A stretch of 33,141 nt of DNA from Victivallales bacterium (lineage in GTDB: Bacteria > Verrucomicrobiota > Lentisphaeria > Oligosphaerales > Oligosphaeraceae): positions 1 to 33,141 of the forward strand of contig JAGCSE010000079.1 in the NCBI GenBank assembly GCA_017964325.1, read 5' to 3'. Positions 1 through 7,974 of this stretch are shown piece by piece. How positions within the stretch are numbered: position 1 is the stretch's first letter; every line of letters begins with the position of its first letter. The notes beneath the pieces are model-generated. The model made no database searches. It saw only the letters and a program-made list of their open reading frames with translations, and was not told the origin of the DNA. The position numbers and the translations under genes were made by a program.

Positions 1-352
1 CGAAATAGCTTGCCATATACCACATCTTGAACAAACCATCCGCAGGATCATGCCAGATGCCGCCGCATTTAGGCACCGTCGCAGACGGAAGTTCTTCATT
101 CCGTTCATATTTCGTCGTCGGAACAAACAATGGGTTGCCGTTGTATTTCACGGGACGATGAAACATCGGCACCATGCCGCATTCATCATAAAGAAAATCA
201 TCGCAGAAAAGCTGCCGTCCAATCGTGATATCAATAACATCCGGCGGATTGGAAAGATACGGCACACGCATGGGCTGGAAATCATACGGGCAGATGTCCT
301 TCGGCGGCCATTCGTCCGGCAATTTGATTCCATTGTACAATGTTTCCGGCAT
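1..352 (-). CDS. Beta-propeller glycoside hydrolase-like protein, N-terminal part
   Basis: Only the first 117 codons are in the window; the gene continues past the left edge. The reading frame opens at ATG 352-350 and stays open to base 1. The start is preceded by GAGAGGAAG, a good ribosome binding site that overlaps the stop of the SGNH gene 12 bases upstream, so the two are probably co-transcribed. No signal peptide is visible, which suggests a cytoplasmic protein. Visible segments are GRQLFCDDFLYD, FHRPVKYNGNPLF and CGGIWHDPADGLFKMWYMA. The last resembles the first blade of five-bladed propellers of the GH32/GH43/GH130 type, where a D-x-x-x-x-x-F-x-M-W-Y strand lines the active site. The substrate cannot be told from this fragment. 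Confidence 0.65.
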   Translation of the reverse strand, partial: MPETLYNGIKLPDEWPPKDICPYDFQPMRVPYLSNPPDVIDITIGRQLFCDDFLYDECGMVPMFHRPVKYNGNPLFVPTTKYERNEELPSATVPKCGGIWHDPADGLFKMWYMASYF

Positions 353-364
353 GCTATCTTCCTC

Positions 365-1069
365 TCAAGACGCCAGACAAGTGTCAATCATCTTGACAAC
401 TGCATCCGCGAGAATATTGTATCCGTAGTTGCTGAAATGGCAACCGTCCTTCTGGTCTTCACGCAATGGCTTCGCGACTGAATACAAGTCATTTACGGGA
501 ACATCTATTTCTTTGCAGACCTTCACGGCGATGTCGTTGTATTCCGCGATGCAATCCATGCCGAAATACCGTTCCTTATATGATGGCAGAGGCGTGCTCA
601 ATGCAAATATCACCTTCCTGCCATGCGCCTTCAAATCCAGCAGGATATTCCGTGTGTTTTCTTCATATTCCGCAGGGCTCGTGCGTGTATGGAACCCCTT
701 GGATTCGATCAGCTTGATGCGCGCAGGACGGTCCAGTCCATCCAATTCGGCGGCATGCTGGTCATAGAAGAAAATCTCCTCTTTTTCATTAATGAAATGA
801 TGGTCCCAGATGCCGAAGTTGACATGGATGACATCCCATGGCTTCTCTCCCAGCCAGTTACCGATCTTGCCGCGTGAACGCAGATAGAATTCCGACGGTC
901 CGCAGTTGCAGGCTGGACGCGTCACAAACGCCCTGCTTTTCATCTTTTCCGCGACAAGCGGCGTGTAGCCAAGCGATATGGAATCGCCAAGAAGCAGCAC
1001 GCGTGGCAACGAGCCGTCGCCTTCGCTGGCCATCTGCTTAATGGTATCTTTCTTCTCCCAATCCATCAT
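365..1069 (-). CDS. SGNH/GDSL-family hydrolase
   Basis: A 234-residue cytoplasmic hydrolase of the SGNH superfamily, which includes esterases, lipases and carbohydrate deacetylases. Block I is GDSISLGY with nucleophile Ser30. Block V is DGCHFSNYGY with Asp208 and His211 as the expected D-x-x-H pair. The block III Gly-x-Asn-Asp is not canonical; VNFGIWD occupies that region. No signal peptide. The start ATG overlaps the TGA of the upstream phosphatase-like gene (ATGA), implying translational coupling; a second ATG follows immediately at 1066. The substrate is unknown; carbohydrate O-acetyl removal would suit the neighbourhood, but that is inference. Confidence 0.85.
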   Translation of the reverse strand: MMDWEKKDTIKQMASEGDGSLPRVLLLGDSISLGYTPLVAEKMKSRAFVTRPACNCGPSEFYLRSRGKIGNWLGEKPWDVIHVNFGIWDHHFINEKEEIFFYDQHAAELDGLDRPARIKLIESKGFHTRTSPAEYEENTRNILLDLKAHGRKVIFALSTPLPSYKERYFGMDCIAEYNDIAVKVCKEIDVPVNDLYSVAKPLREDQKDGCHFSNYGYNILADAVVKMIDTCLAS

Positions 1070-2316
1070 GGCTTTACCTCCTTGGGAAGTTTCGTATCAG
1101 TTAAAGATAATTCGACTGCTTTGTCCAACACACTGCCGTCCTCCAACTTGCGCAATTCGATCCGAATCTTGTCCGCTGTGATCGTCAACAACGTGAAATT
1201 GTCGATTCCTTCCGAATAATACGTCTCGCCTTGACGGAATTTAGCGGTCGCCAATCCGCGAAGAGACGTTGTGTAGCAATAGTTTCCGATTTTCATCCGG
1301 TCGCGCGCAGCGATATAGCTGTTTCCACTGAAATTCACCATGCACTGATTGAAAAGTTTCCACAACGCGTTGTTGTTGAGCGTTCCGACCGAATGGGCGG
1401 AATTGTGCAGCGTGAAACGGAACTTTTCAGGCGCGTCCGCAATTGTTTTCTCAAACCATTTATACTGTTCCGATTCAGGATGATAGGCATGGCACGAACC
1501 CCATGTCGTACCATAATCGCGATCGTGGTTCAAATCCAGTCCGATGAAGCGGAGATTCGTGTTCGGCACGTCGAAATGCCATGTCCAGCGGTTGTCTGGA
1601 AGCGGGAAGAATTCGCAGAACGCCTTGCCGTCCATATCGTATGCGGAAACACCCGTCCCGTCTTTCATCTCCTCCTCCGTCAACGGACGCTTTTCGATTT
1701 GATCGCGATTGCGTATTTGATGGTCGTGATTGCCCATGACGGGCATGAACGGCGTCGTTGCGAACCACGTCATTTGGGAGCGGATCAACCGCACGTATCT
1801 GGCGAGATTGTGGACGGCCGTTTCGCCAAGATGGTCCGCATCATACAGTAGCGGCACATTGTCGCCGACGGACAGGCCGAGATGCGCGTCAAGAGCATAG
1901 ACCGCTTTCCAATTGCGCTCCTTCACGTTCCAATAGCCGCGGTTGCCGATGATGATGACGCGCATTTCCGCCCCTGGCTCCCGCAAATCCGGATACTGCT
2001 TGAAACGGCGCGGCATGGAGTCCTTGTCCCCCGTAAAGACTTGATACTGATAGCGTTTCATGCCAAGCGTCACAGGAACTTTCACATGGTGGAGCGTCCG
2101 TTTCCCTTCGACGACGATCTCCTTCTCCGCTTCGCCTTCCAATGCGATTTTCACCCGTGATTCGCCTGGTTCGGGAGACATCCAGCTGATGGTCACGCTG
2201 TCCGCTGTCGGCTCCGAATGAGTCAGCCAGACGCAATCGATGGCCGGTTTCGGTTTCTCCTGAGCGTGAAGAATGCCCAGCAGGCCCACGCAGACGGCAA
2301 TCATTGTTTTATGCAT
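1066..2316 (-). CDS. Secreted purple-acid-phosphatase-like metallophosphoesterase with altered metal motifs
   Basis: A 416-residue exported protein. I chose the ATG at 2316: it gives a signal peptide (MHKTMIAVCVGLLGILHAQE) and follows AAGGAGAGG. A longer frame to 2505 would run into the MATE gene. Residues about 27-100 look like the fibronectin-III-type N-terminal domain of purple acid phosphatases, followed by a calcineurin-like fold. Motif II (GDN, 151-153) and motif III (GNHDH, 195-199) are present, and H304/H308 lie where a later His motif is expected. Two positions look degenerate: the first motif reads IIGNRGYW (121-129) without the usual Asp, and the final G-H-x-H is FSGNSYIAARD (329-339). 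It may have changed metal binding or be non-catalytic. It lies 29 bases after the MATE gene and overlaps the SGNH gene by 4 bases. Confidence 0.8.
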   Translation of the reverse strand: MHKTMIAVCVGLLGILHAQEKPKPAIDCVWLTHSEPTADSVTISWMSPEPGESRVKIALEGEAEKEIVVEGKRTLHHVKVPVTLGMKRYQYQVFTGDKDSMPRRFKQYPDLREPGAEMRVIIIGNRGYWNVKERNWKAVYALDAHLGLSVGDNVPLLYDADHLGETAVHNLARYVRLIRSQMTWFATTPFMPVMGNHDHQIRNRDQIEKRPLTEEEMKDGTGVSAYDMDGKAFCEFFPLPDNRWTWHFDVPNTNLRFIGLDLNHDRDYGTTWGSCHAYHPESEQYKWFEKTIADAPEKFRFTLHNSAHSVGTLNNNALWKLFNQCMVNFSGNSYIAARDRMKIGNYCYTTSLRGLATAKFRQGETYYSEGIDNFTLLTITADKIRIELRKLEDGSVLDKAVELSLTDTKLPKEVKP

Positions 2317-2345
2317 GTTCCTCTCCTTCTTGATGTTGGGTGATA

Positions 2346-3704
2346 TCACACAGTGGCGCGAAGTTCTCGTTTGAAGACGATCGCCAAATAGATTCCAGAC
2401 ACGATCGAAACCAGCAGCCATGACACGGGGAAGCACATCAGCAGTCCGCCAAGCGTCCTGTGATGCGGGAAGATGAACAAGATCCACAGAATGCGGAAGA
2501 TACATGCGCAGATCAGCACGATGATGAACGCCGCGAACGACTTGCCGATGCCGCGCATCGTCCCGCTGAAAACCTGCATGAAACTATGCGTGAAATAGAA
2601 CACGAACACAATGCGCATACGCTGCATGCCCCAATCAACGACTACCGGATCCTTTGTGAACAACAGCATCAGCTGCGGACCGAAATACAAGGCTGTCAAC
2701 GCCATTGTCATGACAATGATTTCGGACATGCCGATGCAGTAGTAAATGAACTGCTTCATCCGTTCAAATGCCTTTCCGCCAAAGAGTTGCCCCGTAAAAC
2801 TGATGGCCGTGTGATGGAAGGCGCTGGAGCCTGAATTCACAAGCATCTCGATGTTCAGCGCCGCCGTGTTGCCAGCCATCGCCAGTGAACCGAATGAATT
2901 GATGGACGATTGGATGACGATGTTCGCAATGGAAAAGCTGATGCTCTGGAATCCAGCCGGCAGCCCGAGCTTGATGATCTGCCGGAAGATGGATGGATTT
3001 AGCTTCAGGTCGCGGAAACGCAATCCGCCGATTTCCTCCGTGTTCGCGATGGCGCGCCATACGAGACACGCGGAGAACATTTGCGAAATCACGGTCGCCG
3101 TCGCGACGCCATCCGCATCCATGTGGAAACAAATGACAAAGATTAAATTCAAGATGAAATTGATGATACCCGCCATCGTCAGATAGTACAGCGCACGTTT
3201 TGTGTCGCCCATGGCCCGCAGGATGGCGCTGCCGAAATTGTAGATCATGATGAACGGCATGCCGCCGAAATAGATTCGCATATACAGAACGCCTTTGTCC
3301 AGCACGTCCAACGGCGTGTTGATCAACAGCAGGACGGGGCGCGAGACAGCGATGCCGAGAAGCCCCATCACGATGCCGCCTGCAACGGAAATGGCCATCG
3401 CCGTATTCACGGTGTCCTTCAGCCGCGAATATTCGCCCGCGCCGTAGAAATGCGCCGTCAAGACGTTCGCGCCAATGGAGATGCCCATGAAGAAATTGAC
3501 AATCAGATTCGTCACAACCGTCGTCGAACCGACCGCCGCCAAGGCCATCGCCGACGCGAAACGCCCCACGACGATGTGGTCGGCGGACGTGAACGTCAGC
3601 TGCAACAGCGTCGAGCAGAACAGCGGCCATGCGAAGACGATGATCTCGCGCAGCAGCGGTCCATGGCATAAATCCATGGTGTATTTGGAGTGATGGCTAT
3701 TCAT
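2346..3704 (-). CDS. MATE-family multidrug/Na+ antiporter
   Basis: A 452-residue polytopic inner-membrane protein with about twelve hydrophobic helices, matching the usual MATE length. The opening MDLCHGPLLREIIVFAWPLF and the following VVGRFAS and AVGSTTVVTNLI segments are typical of MATE transporters, which export cationic drugs or metabolites using Na+ or H+. A second half-repeat begins about residue 235 (IIKLGLPAGFQSISFSIANIVIQ). I prefer ATG at 3704; an in-frame TTG at 3749 would add 15 residues, and ATG 3677 would match the family start most closely. None has a strong ribosome binding site. It is first in a same-strand run with the phosphatase-like and SGNH genes. The substrate is unknown. 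Confidence 0.88.
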   Translation of the reverse strand: MNSHHSKYTMDLCHGPLLREIIVFAWPLFCSTLLQLTFTSADHIVVGRFASAMALAAVGSTTVVTNLIVNFFMGISIGANVLTAHFYGAGEYSRLKDTVNTAMAISVAGGIVMGLLGIAVSRPVLLLINTPLDVLDKGVLYMRIYFGGMPFIMIYNFGSAILRAMGDTKRALYYLTMAGIINFILNLIFVICFHMDADGVATATVISQMFSACLVWRAIANTEEIGGLRFRDLKLNPSIFRQIIKLGLPAGFQSISFSIANIVIQSSINSFGSLAMAGNTAALNIEMLVNSGSSAFHHTAISFTGQLFGGKAFERMKQFIYYCIGMSEIIVMTMALTALYFGPQLMLLFTKDPVVVDWGMQRMRIVFVFYFTHSFMQVFSGTMRGIGKSFAAFIIVLICACIFRILWILFIFPHHRTLGGLLMCFPVSWLLVSIVSGIYLAIVFKRELRATV

Positions 3705-3816
3705 ATAAGTAAATGTAAGCCACAGACCGCCAATGGCAAACTTTTTCAACTGTACATTCGAAAACAGATAATCTTATCGGCCCCGTGGCCATGTCATGCA
3801 GTGCCGTCTTCAGCGG

Positions 3817-6330
3817 CTACCGCGTGTAAAAGCATATCTCTTTAAAACTAATCCATGGACCGTTGTAGCAGCCGCGAGCCTTCTTGACCGTCAGGCGGGC
3901 GAAACGGGTCGTTTGCGGCGGAATCTCGAAAAGGTCGATAATGATGCCGTGATAGGGTTTCGTGCGGTCAATGACAGTTTGCCAAGTGTTGCCGTCATTG
4001 GAAAATTCCATTGTGTAGGCGTAGTTGCGGGCCTGCATGGGGAAAACGGCTATCTGCTTGATGGTCAGTTCTTTGCCGAAATCGAAATTGACGGTGGCGG
4101 GCCAGGCGTCCGTTGACCAGCGTTCGCCCATCTTGTCTGACCATTTGCCGTCGCATAGTTTGTCGGGCGAATTAGCTTGCTGGAAGGAGTTTGGCGACGT
4201 GACGGTGATTTTGCCGTGGTAAAAGCCCCGCGGAGGCCGCAGGAAGGACGGCTCTTGCGACTGGAAATCCAGCGGGACGGTCAGAAGCGGCGGCTGGTAG
4301 TCGCTGCACATCCGCATGAGCGCGGAGGCGGCGAGCAGGAAGAGTCCGTATCCAAAGCGGTTGGAACGCGTTTTCGTGAAGGCTTCGTTGCGGTAGTTGT
4401 CGGGCGAATCGGAGCCGAGCTGCATATAGCCGATGCGGCCTGGTGAAAGTTGGCAGGTGGTTGTGAGGGCGTTGTAGGCTTTGAGGGCGACAGGCAGGTA
4501 TTCCGCCTTGTCGAGAATGCCGTATTGGACGCCGATGGCGAAGCCGTAGAGGAAGCCGCAAGTGCCTGTGGTTTCCATACCTCCAGCGTGTTGCGGGTCG
4601 TCGAGGCTGGAATTCCAAGTGCCGTCTTCCCGTTGGCATGATTTCAGAGCCTTCGCCATGATTTTGAAATCCTTTTCGTATTGACGATAGGCATCCGACT
4701 CATGATTAGGAAGATAGACAAGCTGCCGTGCGAGTGCGGCGAACACCCATGCGTCACCGCGTGACCAGAAGATCTTGCGCTTTTGTTTGGTGCGTTTGTT
4801 GACGAATCGTGAATCACGGTACCATAGGCCTGATTCTTCGTCGAAAAGCTTTTCACGCCATGTCTTGTATGAGTTGAATTCGCAGTCGATGTATTCAGGA
4901 TGATTTGTGAGCCGCGCAAGTTGCGTATAAACGATGTTGGACATGAAAATTGCATCAATCCAATGGTAGTCAACGGCGTTCCGTTTGAGATTGAAATCCG
5001 TGCAGGCGATGATGTTGCGTAGCTTGTCAGGACGTGGCGCAAGCTGAGCGAGCGTGATGTAGGCTTGGCCGATGCAGTAGAAGTCGCCGTTCGTCGTCAT
5101 ATTGCCGTTGTTGACGAGATATCGGTGGCTTTCGGCTACATGACGTGAATAAAGATAATAGTCTAATTCGCCTGTCGTGAGGAAGGCGTCCATGTTGCCG
5201 ATGTGGAAGACGCCGTCCTCCCACGAAGCGCCGGCTGAACGGAAGGTTGCTTTCGTGTAGGAAAGGACGTTGCGCATGACGGTGGCGATGTCAACGGCAT
5301 GGAGCGCATCCGTTTTGACAAGAGGAACATCCGTCATTGGATCGATGCGGAAGCCACGTCTGACGGCGATAGGATTTTCTTGAATGTCCGCTTCATGGCC
5401 CCATGTCTGGAGTTCGACGAGCGCCGCCCAGTTTTCCGAATTGTCATTCATGGCGCGGACGAGATTTTTGAGGCGGATGCTGTCCGTCTTGCGCGGCGTG
5501 ACGGTGAAAACCTGCGGCTGGCCTCCTTTCACGGGATGGACGGTTTCCGTTGAGCCGTCGGAGAAGACGATGTCGGCAGATTTCCAGTATGTGTCGTGTT
5601 CCTTCTGTTTGCCTGAATAGTCAGCGCGGAGGACGAGTTCGATGCGGTCAATGACGACTGGGCGTCCGAAATAGACGATGAATTCGGAATCGTCGTGTTG
5701 TCCATAACCCCATGACTGGTAAGGAAAAGCGGAATGGCCGGAGCCAGTCGTGGCGAAGCCGTCGATGGCGTTGCGCGGATGGAAGATGGCTTCGTTTCGC
5801 GTGACGCGATTGGCGTAGGCGTGGGGAAATGCGCGAAGCTCGCCAGAAGCGATGACTGGTGAATCCGACGGCATTTTTTCATTTGGGGGACCGCATTCCG
5901 CACGGTAGCGGAAATCGTACGGATTACATGCGACGTTGCGGGCGGTCTGCAAATCCTGCGGTGAGGCTACTCGTGCATTAATCGTAACTTGCTGTGTAAA
6001 AGCGTTTTTCGGATAGGCGATGGCGTGGTCTGGCACAACGAATTCGAATTGCCCTGTTGGTACGAACAGCAACGTCTCGCCTTTGAAACAGGACATGGAG
6101 AACCATATATATTGGTAGTCCGCTTCCGCGATGACGCTGTCGCCTGGATGCAATTTGTTGATAGTCAATTGGTTGACAGATTTTTGAATAAGCTCGCCGT
6201 CGTTGATGACACGAAGGCGGACGTCTTGGCTTGGCGATGGCACGGCTTCCTGCACACGCTTTAGGCCGACGAGCGGTTCCGCAGACAGAAGACTGGCAAA
6301 TATTAGCAGGATGAGCAGGATATGTTTCAT
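3817..6330 (-). CDS. Secreted GH105-like unsaturated (rhamno)galacturonyl hydrolase with discoidin-like modules
   Basis: An 837-residue exported multidomain protein. ATG 6330 gives the signal peptide MKHILLILLIFASLLSAE and follows AAGAGAAAC; longer in-frame starts up to 6426 lack this logic. Residues about 160-310 form a discoidin (F5/8-type) module (NAIDGFATTGSG, SWGYGQHDDSEFIVYFG). Residues about 340-690 match the alpha/alpha-barrel of GH105/GH88: HWIDAIFMSN with candidate general acid Asp459, FWSRGDAWVFAAL (521-533), QREDGTW (566-572) and ETTGTCGFLYGFAIG. A second discoidin module ends the protein (from about 700; NFDFGKELTIKQIAVFP). GH105 enzymes remove the unsaturated uronate left by polysaccharide lyases, so pectin or another lyase-cut glycan is plausible. 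It is separated from the MATE gene and appears to be a single transcription unit. Confidence 0.8.
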   Translation of the reverse strand: MKHILLILLIFASLLSAEPLVGLKRVQEAVPSPSQDVRLRVINDGELIQKSVNQLTINKLHPGDSVIAEADYQYIWFSMSCFKGETLLFVPTGQFEFVVPDHAIAYPKNAFTQQVTINARVASPQDLQTARNVACNPYDFRYRAECGPPNEKMPSDSPVIASGELRAFPHAYANRVTRNEAIFHPRNAIDGFATTGSGHSAFPYQSWGYGQHDDSEFIVYFGRPVVIDRIELVLRADYSGKQKEHDTYWKSADIVFSDGSTETVHPVKGGQPQVFTVTPRKTDSIRLKNLVRAMNDNSENWAALVELQTWGHEADIQENPIAVRRGFRIDPMTDVPLVKTDALHAVDIATVMRNVLSYTKATFRSAGASWEDGVFHIGNMDAFLTTGELDYYLYSRHVAESHRYLVNNGNMTTNGDFYCIGQAYITLAQLAPRPDKLRNIIACTDFNLKRNAVDYHWIDAIFMSNIVYTQLARLTNHPEYIDCEFNSYKTWREKLFDEESGLWYRDSRFVNKRTKQKRKIFWSRGDAWVFAALARQLVYLPNHESDAYRQYEKDFKIMAKALKSCQREDGTWNSSLDDPQHAGGMETTGTCGFLYGFAIGVQYGILDKAEYLPVALKAYNALTTTCQLSPGRIGYMQLGSDSPDNYRNEAFTKTRSNRFGYGLFLLAASALMRMCSDYQPPLLTVPLDFQSQEPSFLRPPRGFYHGKITVTSPNSFQQANSPDKLCDGKWSDKMGERWSTDAWPATVNFDFGKELTIKQIAVFPMQARNYAYTMEFSNDGNTWQTVIDRTKPYHGIIIDLFEIPPQTTRFARLTVKKARGCYNGPWISFKEICFYTR

Positions 6331-6347
6331 GATATGTTTCTCTTGCA

Positions 6348-6377
6348 TTGTTTTGATGAATGGTTGAAAAGTATAAT
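6348..6377 (+). promoter_or_regulatory. Possible sigma70-type promoter for the PHP gene
   Basis: TTGTTT, an 18-base spacer and TATAAT lie in the AT-rich gap between the divergent GH105 and PHP genes. The implied leader is about 100 bases, and the -35 box overlaps the start region of the opposite transcript. The -10 is perfect but the -35 is weak. The short inverted repeat TTACA-GTAT-TGTAA near 6436-6450, closer to the PHP start, could be an operator. Both calls are tentative. Confidence 0.25.
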
Positions 6378-6482
6378 ATTCCTCATAAAAAGCAAAAATC
6401 CATTTATGCAAAACGGTAAAACGCATTACAGTATTGTAAAGTCATTTTCTTTTATCATCAACACACATCAGCAGGAAAAATC

Positions 6483-7733
6483 ATGAAATTACAGGGCAGT
6501 TGGAAACGCGGGTCATTGCATACGCATACATATTGGTCGGACGGACGGGGCTTTCCCGAGCAGATGGTCGGGACCTACAAGAGGCTTGGCTATGATTTCG
6601 TGTGCTTTTCTGACCACAACATCTTCCCTGTTGACAAGAACTTCTGGCTTCCTGTGCGTAGCGACGAAGGCCATTGGCCGCCCATGGTGACATGGGAACG
6701 TTTCAAGGCGTACCAGAGCGAATATCCAAACTGCGTGGAGCGTCGCGACGTCTCCTACCGTCCGATGGTGCGTCTGAGGACGTACGATGAAGTGAAACCG
6801 ATGTTCGAGGAGCCTGGCAAGTTTCTTGTGATTGGAGGCGAGGAGTTTACGGGAGGCACGCAACTGCCGGAGGGACGGTTTGACGTGCATTTCAACATCT
6901 TGAATTTGGAAAAGGACATCCCGCTGCCGCCGTCGGGCACGGTGGAGGAGATGATTTCACGCTACATTGAAGCGTATAAACAGGCGATTGACGGCTGGCC
7001 GCATCCGACGATGTTCATGCTCAACCATCCGCAGTGGCGGTATTGGGATGTCACGCCCCATCAGGTTGCCGATCTGCCGATCGTCCGCCATTTCGAAGTC
7101 TGCAACGGCGGTTTTGAGTACGAACCTGCTGAAGGGATGCCGACGACGGACAAATTCTGGGATGTCGTCAACGCCTTCCGTTGTGCGAAAGGGATGCCGC
7201 TGATGTTCGGAACGGCGACCGACGATTCGCATTTCTATGACGAACGCATCCACGACAACTGCGGCTGCGGCAACGGTTGGGTGACGGTCCACTGTCCGGG
7301 CGAGTTCACGGCGGATCGCGTCATCGAAGCCATGAACCGCGGTGACTATTACGCATCGAACGGCGTGGAACTGGACACGGTGGAATTTACAGATGGAAAA
7401 CTGCGCGTGAAAGTCGCCGAACGGGATGGCGTGAAATACAAGATCACGTTCATCGGCACGAAGCACGGCTTCAATGCCGACTGGACGATGCGCCATTTCG
7501 ATTGCGTGAAGGAAAGCGCACGTCCGAATTTCAACCGCGATCTGCGTATATATTCGGATGATATCGGAAAAGTATTCCAGACGACGGACGGACCGGAAGC
7601 GGAATACACGCTGGCTGCAGACGACTTGTATGTACGCGCCGTCATCGACTCGGATGCGCCGTCGCATGTCCGACATGACGCGCCTGGCGCCGCATCGAAT
7701 GAAAAGGCCTGGACGCAGCCGTATAGTCGTTAA
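6483..7733 (+). CDS. PHP-domain phosphoesterase
   Basis: A 416-residue cytoplasmic protein of the polymerase and histidinol phosphatase (PHP) superfamily, metal-dependent hydrolases acting on phosphate esters. Metal-ligand motifs appear in order: GSLHTHTYWSDG (His13, His15), FSDHN (Asp44, His45), GGEEFTGG (Glu120/Glu121), VHFNIL (His136), MLNHPQW (His182) and TATDDSHFY (Asp248, His250). The C-terminal 130 residues look like a beta-rich accessory region. ATG 6483 follows AGGAAA at good spacing. It stands alone between the divergent GH105 gene and the convergent DUF4838 gene. The specific substrate cannot be deduced; relatives act on nucleotides and sugar phosphates. Confidence 0.83.
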   Translation: MKLQGSWKRGSLHTHTYWSDGRGFPEQMVGTYKRLGYDFVCFSDHNIFPVDKNFWLPVRSDEGHWPPMVTWERFKAYQSEYPNCVERRDVSYRPMVRLRTYDEVKPMFEEPGKFLVIGGEEFTGGTQLPEGRFDVHFNILNLEKDIPLPPSGTVEEMISRYIEAYKQAIDGWPHPTMFMLNHPQWRYWDVTPHQVADLPIVRHFEVCNGGFEYEPAEGMPTTDKFWDVVNAFRCAKGMPLMFGTATDDSHFYDERIHDNCGCGNGWVTVHCPGEFTADRVIEAMNRGDYYASNGVELDTVEFTDGKLRVKVAERDGVKYKITFIGTKHGFNADWTMRHFDCVKESARPNFNRDLRIYSDDIGKVFQTTDGPEAEYTLAADDLYVRAVIDSDAPSHVRHDAPGAASNEKAWTQPYSR

Positions 7734-7777
7734 GCAACAAAAGGCACTGATCGCTGCTATACAAAAAAAAGTCATGT

Positions 7778-7863
7778 AAAGTGGAATTTCGTGTGAAAAC
7801 GACCATTTCTAGAGTGGAATTTCGTGTGAAAAGGGTCGTTTCTAAAGTGGAATTTCGTGGTAT
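7778..7863. repeat. 33-bp tandem repeat, two full copies and a partial third
   Basis: The core GTGGAATTTCGTGTGAAAA starts at 7781 and 7814, and a shortened version (GTGGAATTTCGTGG) starts at 7847, giving an exact 33-base period. The variable parts are GACCATTTCT and GGGTCGTTTCT. A further degenerate copy may lie near 7881-7903. The repeats sit just after the PHP stop and before the terminator of the convergent DUF4838 gene. Multiple internal repeats preceded by TGT are reminiscent of IS21-family element ends, but no transposase is present, so this is only a possible remnant. Confidence 0.8.
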
Positions 7864-7920
7864 TTCAGGTATAAAAACAGTGAATTTTCGAGAAGTGGAG
7901 TTTTAAATTTGATTGTCATA

Positions 7921-7956
7921 CAAAAAGGCGGCTAGAATTTGGAAATTCTAGCCGCC
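7921..7956 (-). terminator. Intrinsic terminator of the four-gene secreted-hydrolase run
   Basis: A perfect 14-bp stem (GGCGGCTAGAATTT at 7927-7940 with AAATTCTAGCCGCC at 7943-7956) is followed on the minus strand by TTTTTG. It lies 18 bases beyond the stop of the DUF4838 gene, exactly where the minus-strand transcript should end. Without a comparable T-run on the plus side, it should act mainly on minus-strand transcripts. Confidence 0.9.
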
Positions 7957-7974
7957 TGATGTTCAGTCGTCTTT

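Noticed and set aside
2317..2505. N-terminal extension of the phosphatase-like gene
   Set aside because: The extension overlaps the MATE coding region, while the internal ATG has a signal peptide and AAGGAGAGG just upstream.
6331..6426. N-terminal extension of the GH105-like protein
   Set aside because: It would bury the signal peptide behind 32 residues and covers the AT-rich promoter region.
7778..7903. CRISPR-like array
   Set aside because: The period is 33 bases in total, leaving no room for normal spacers, the between-core segments are similar to each other, and no cas genes are present.
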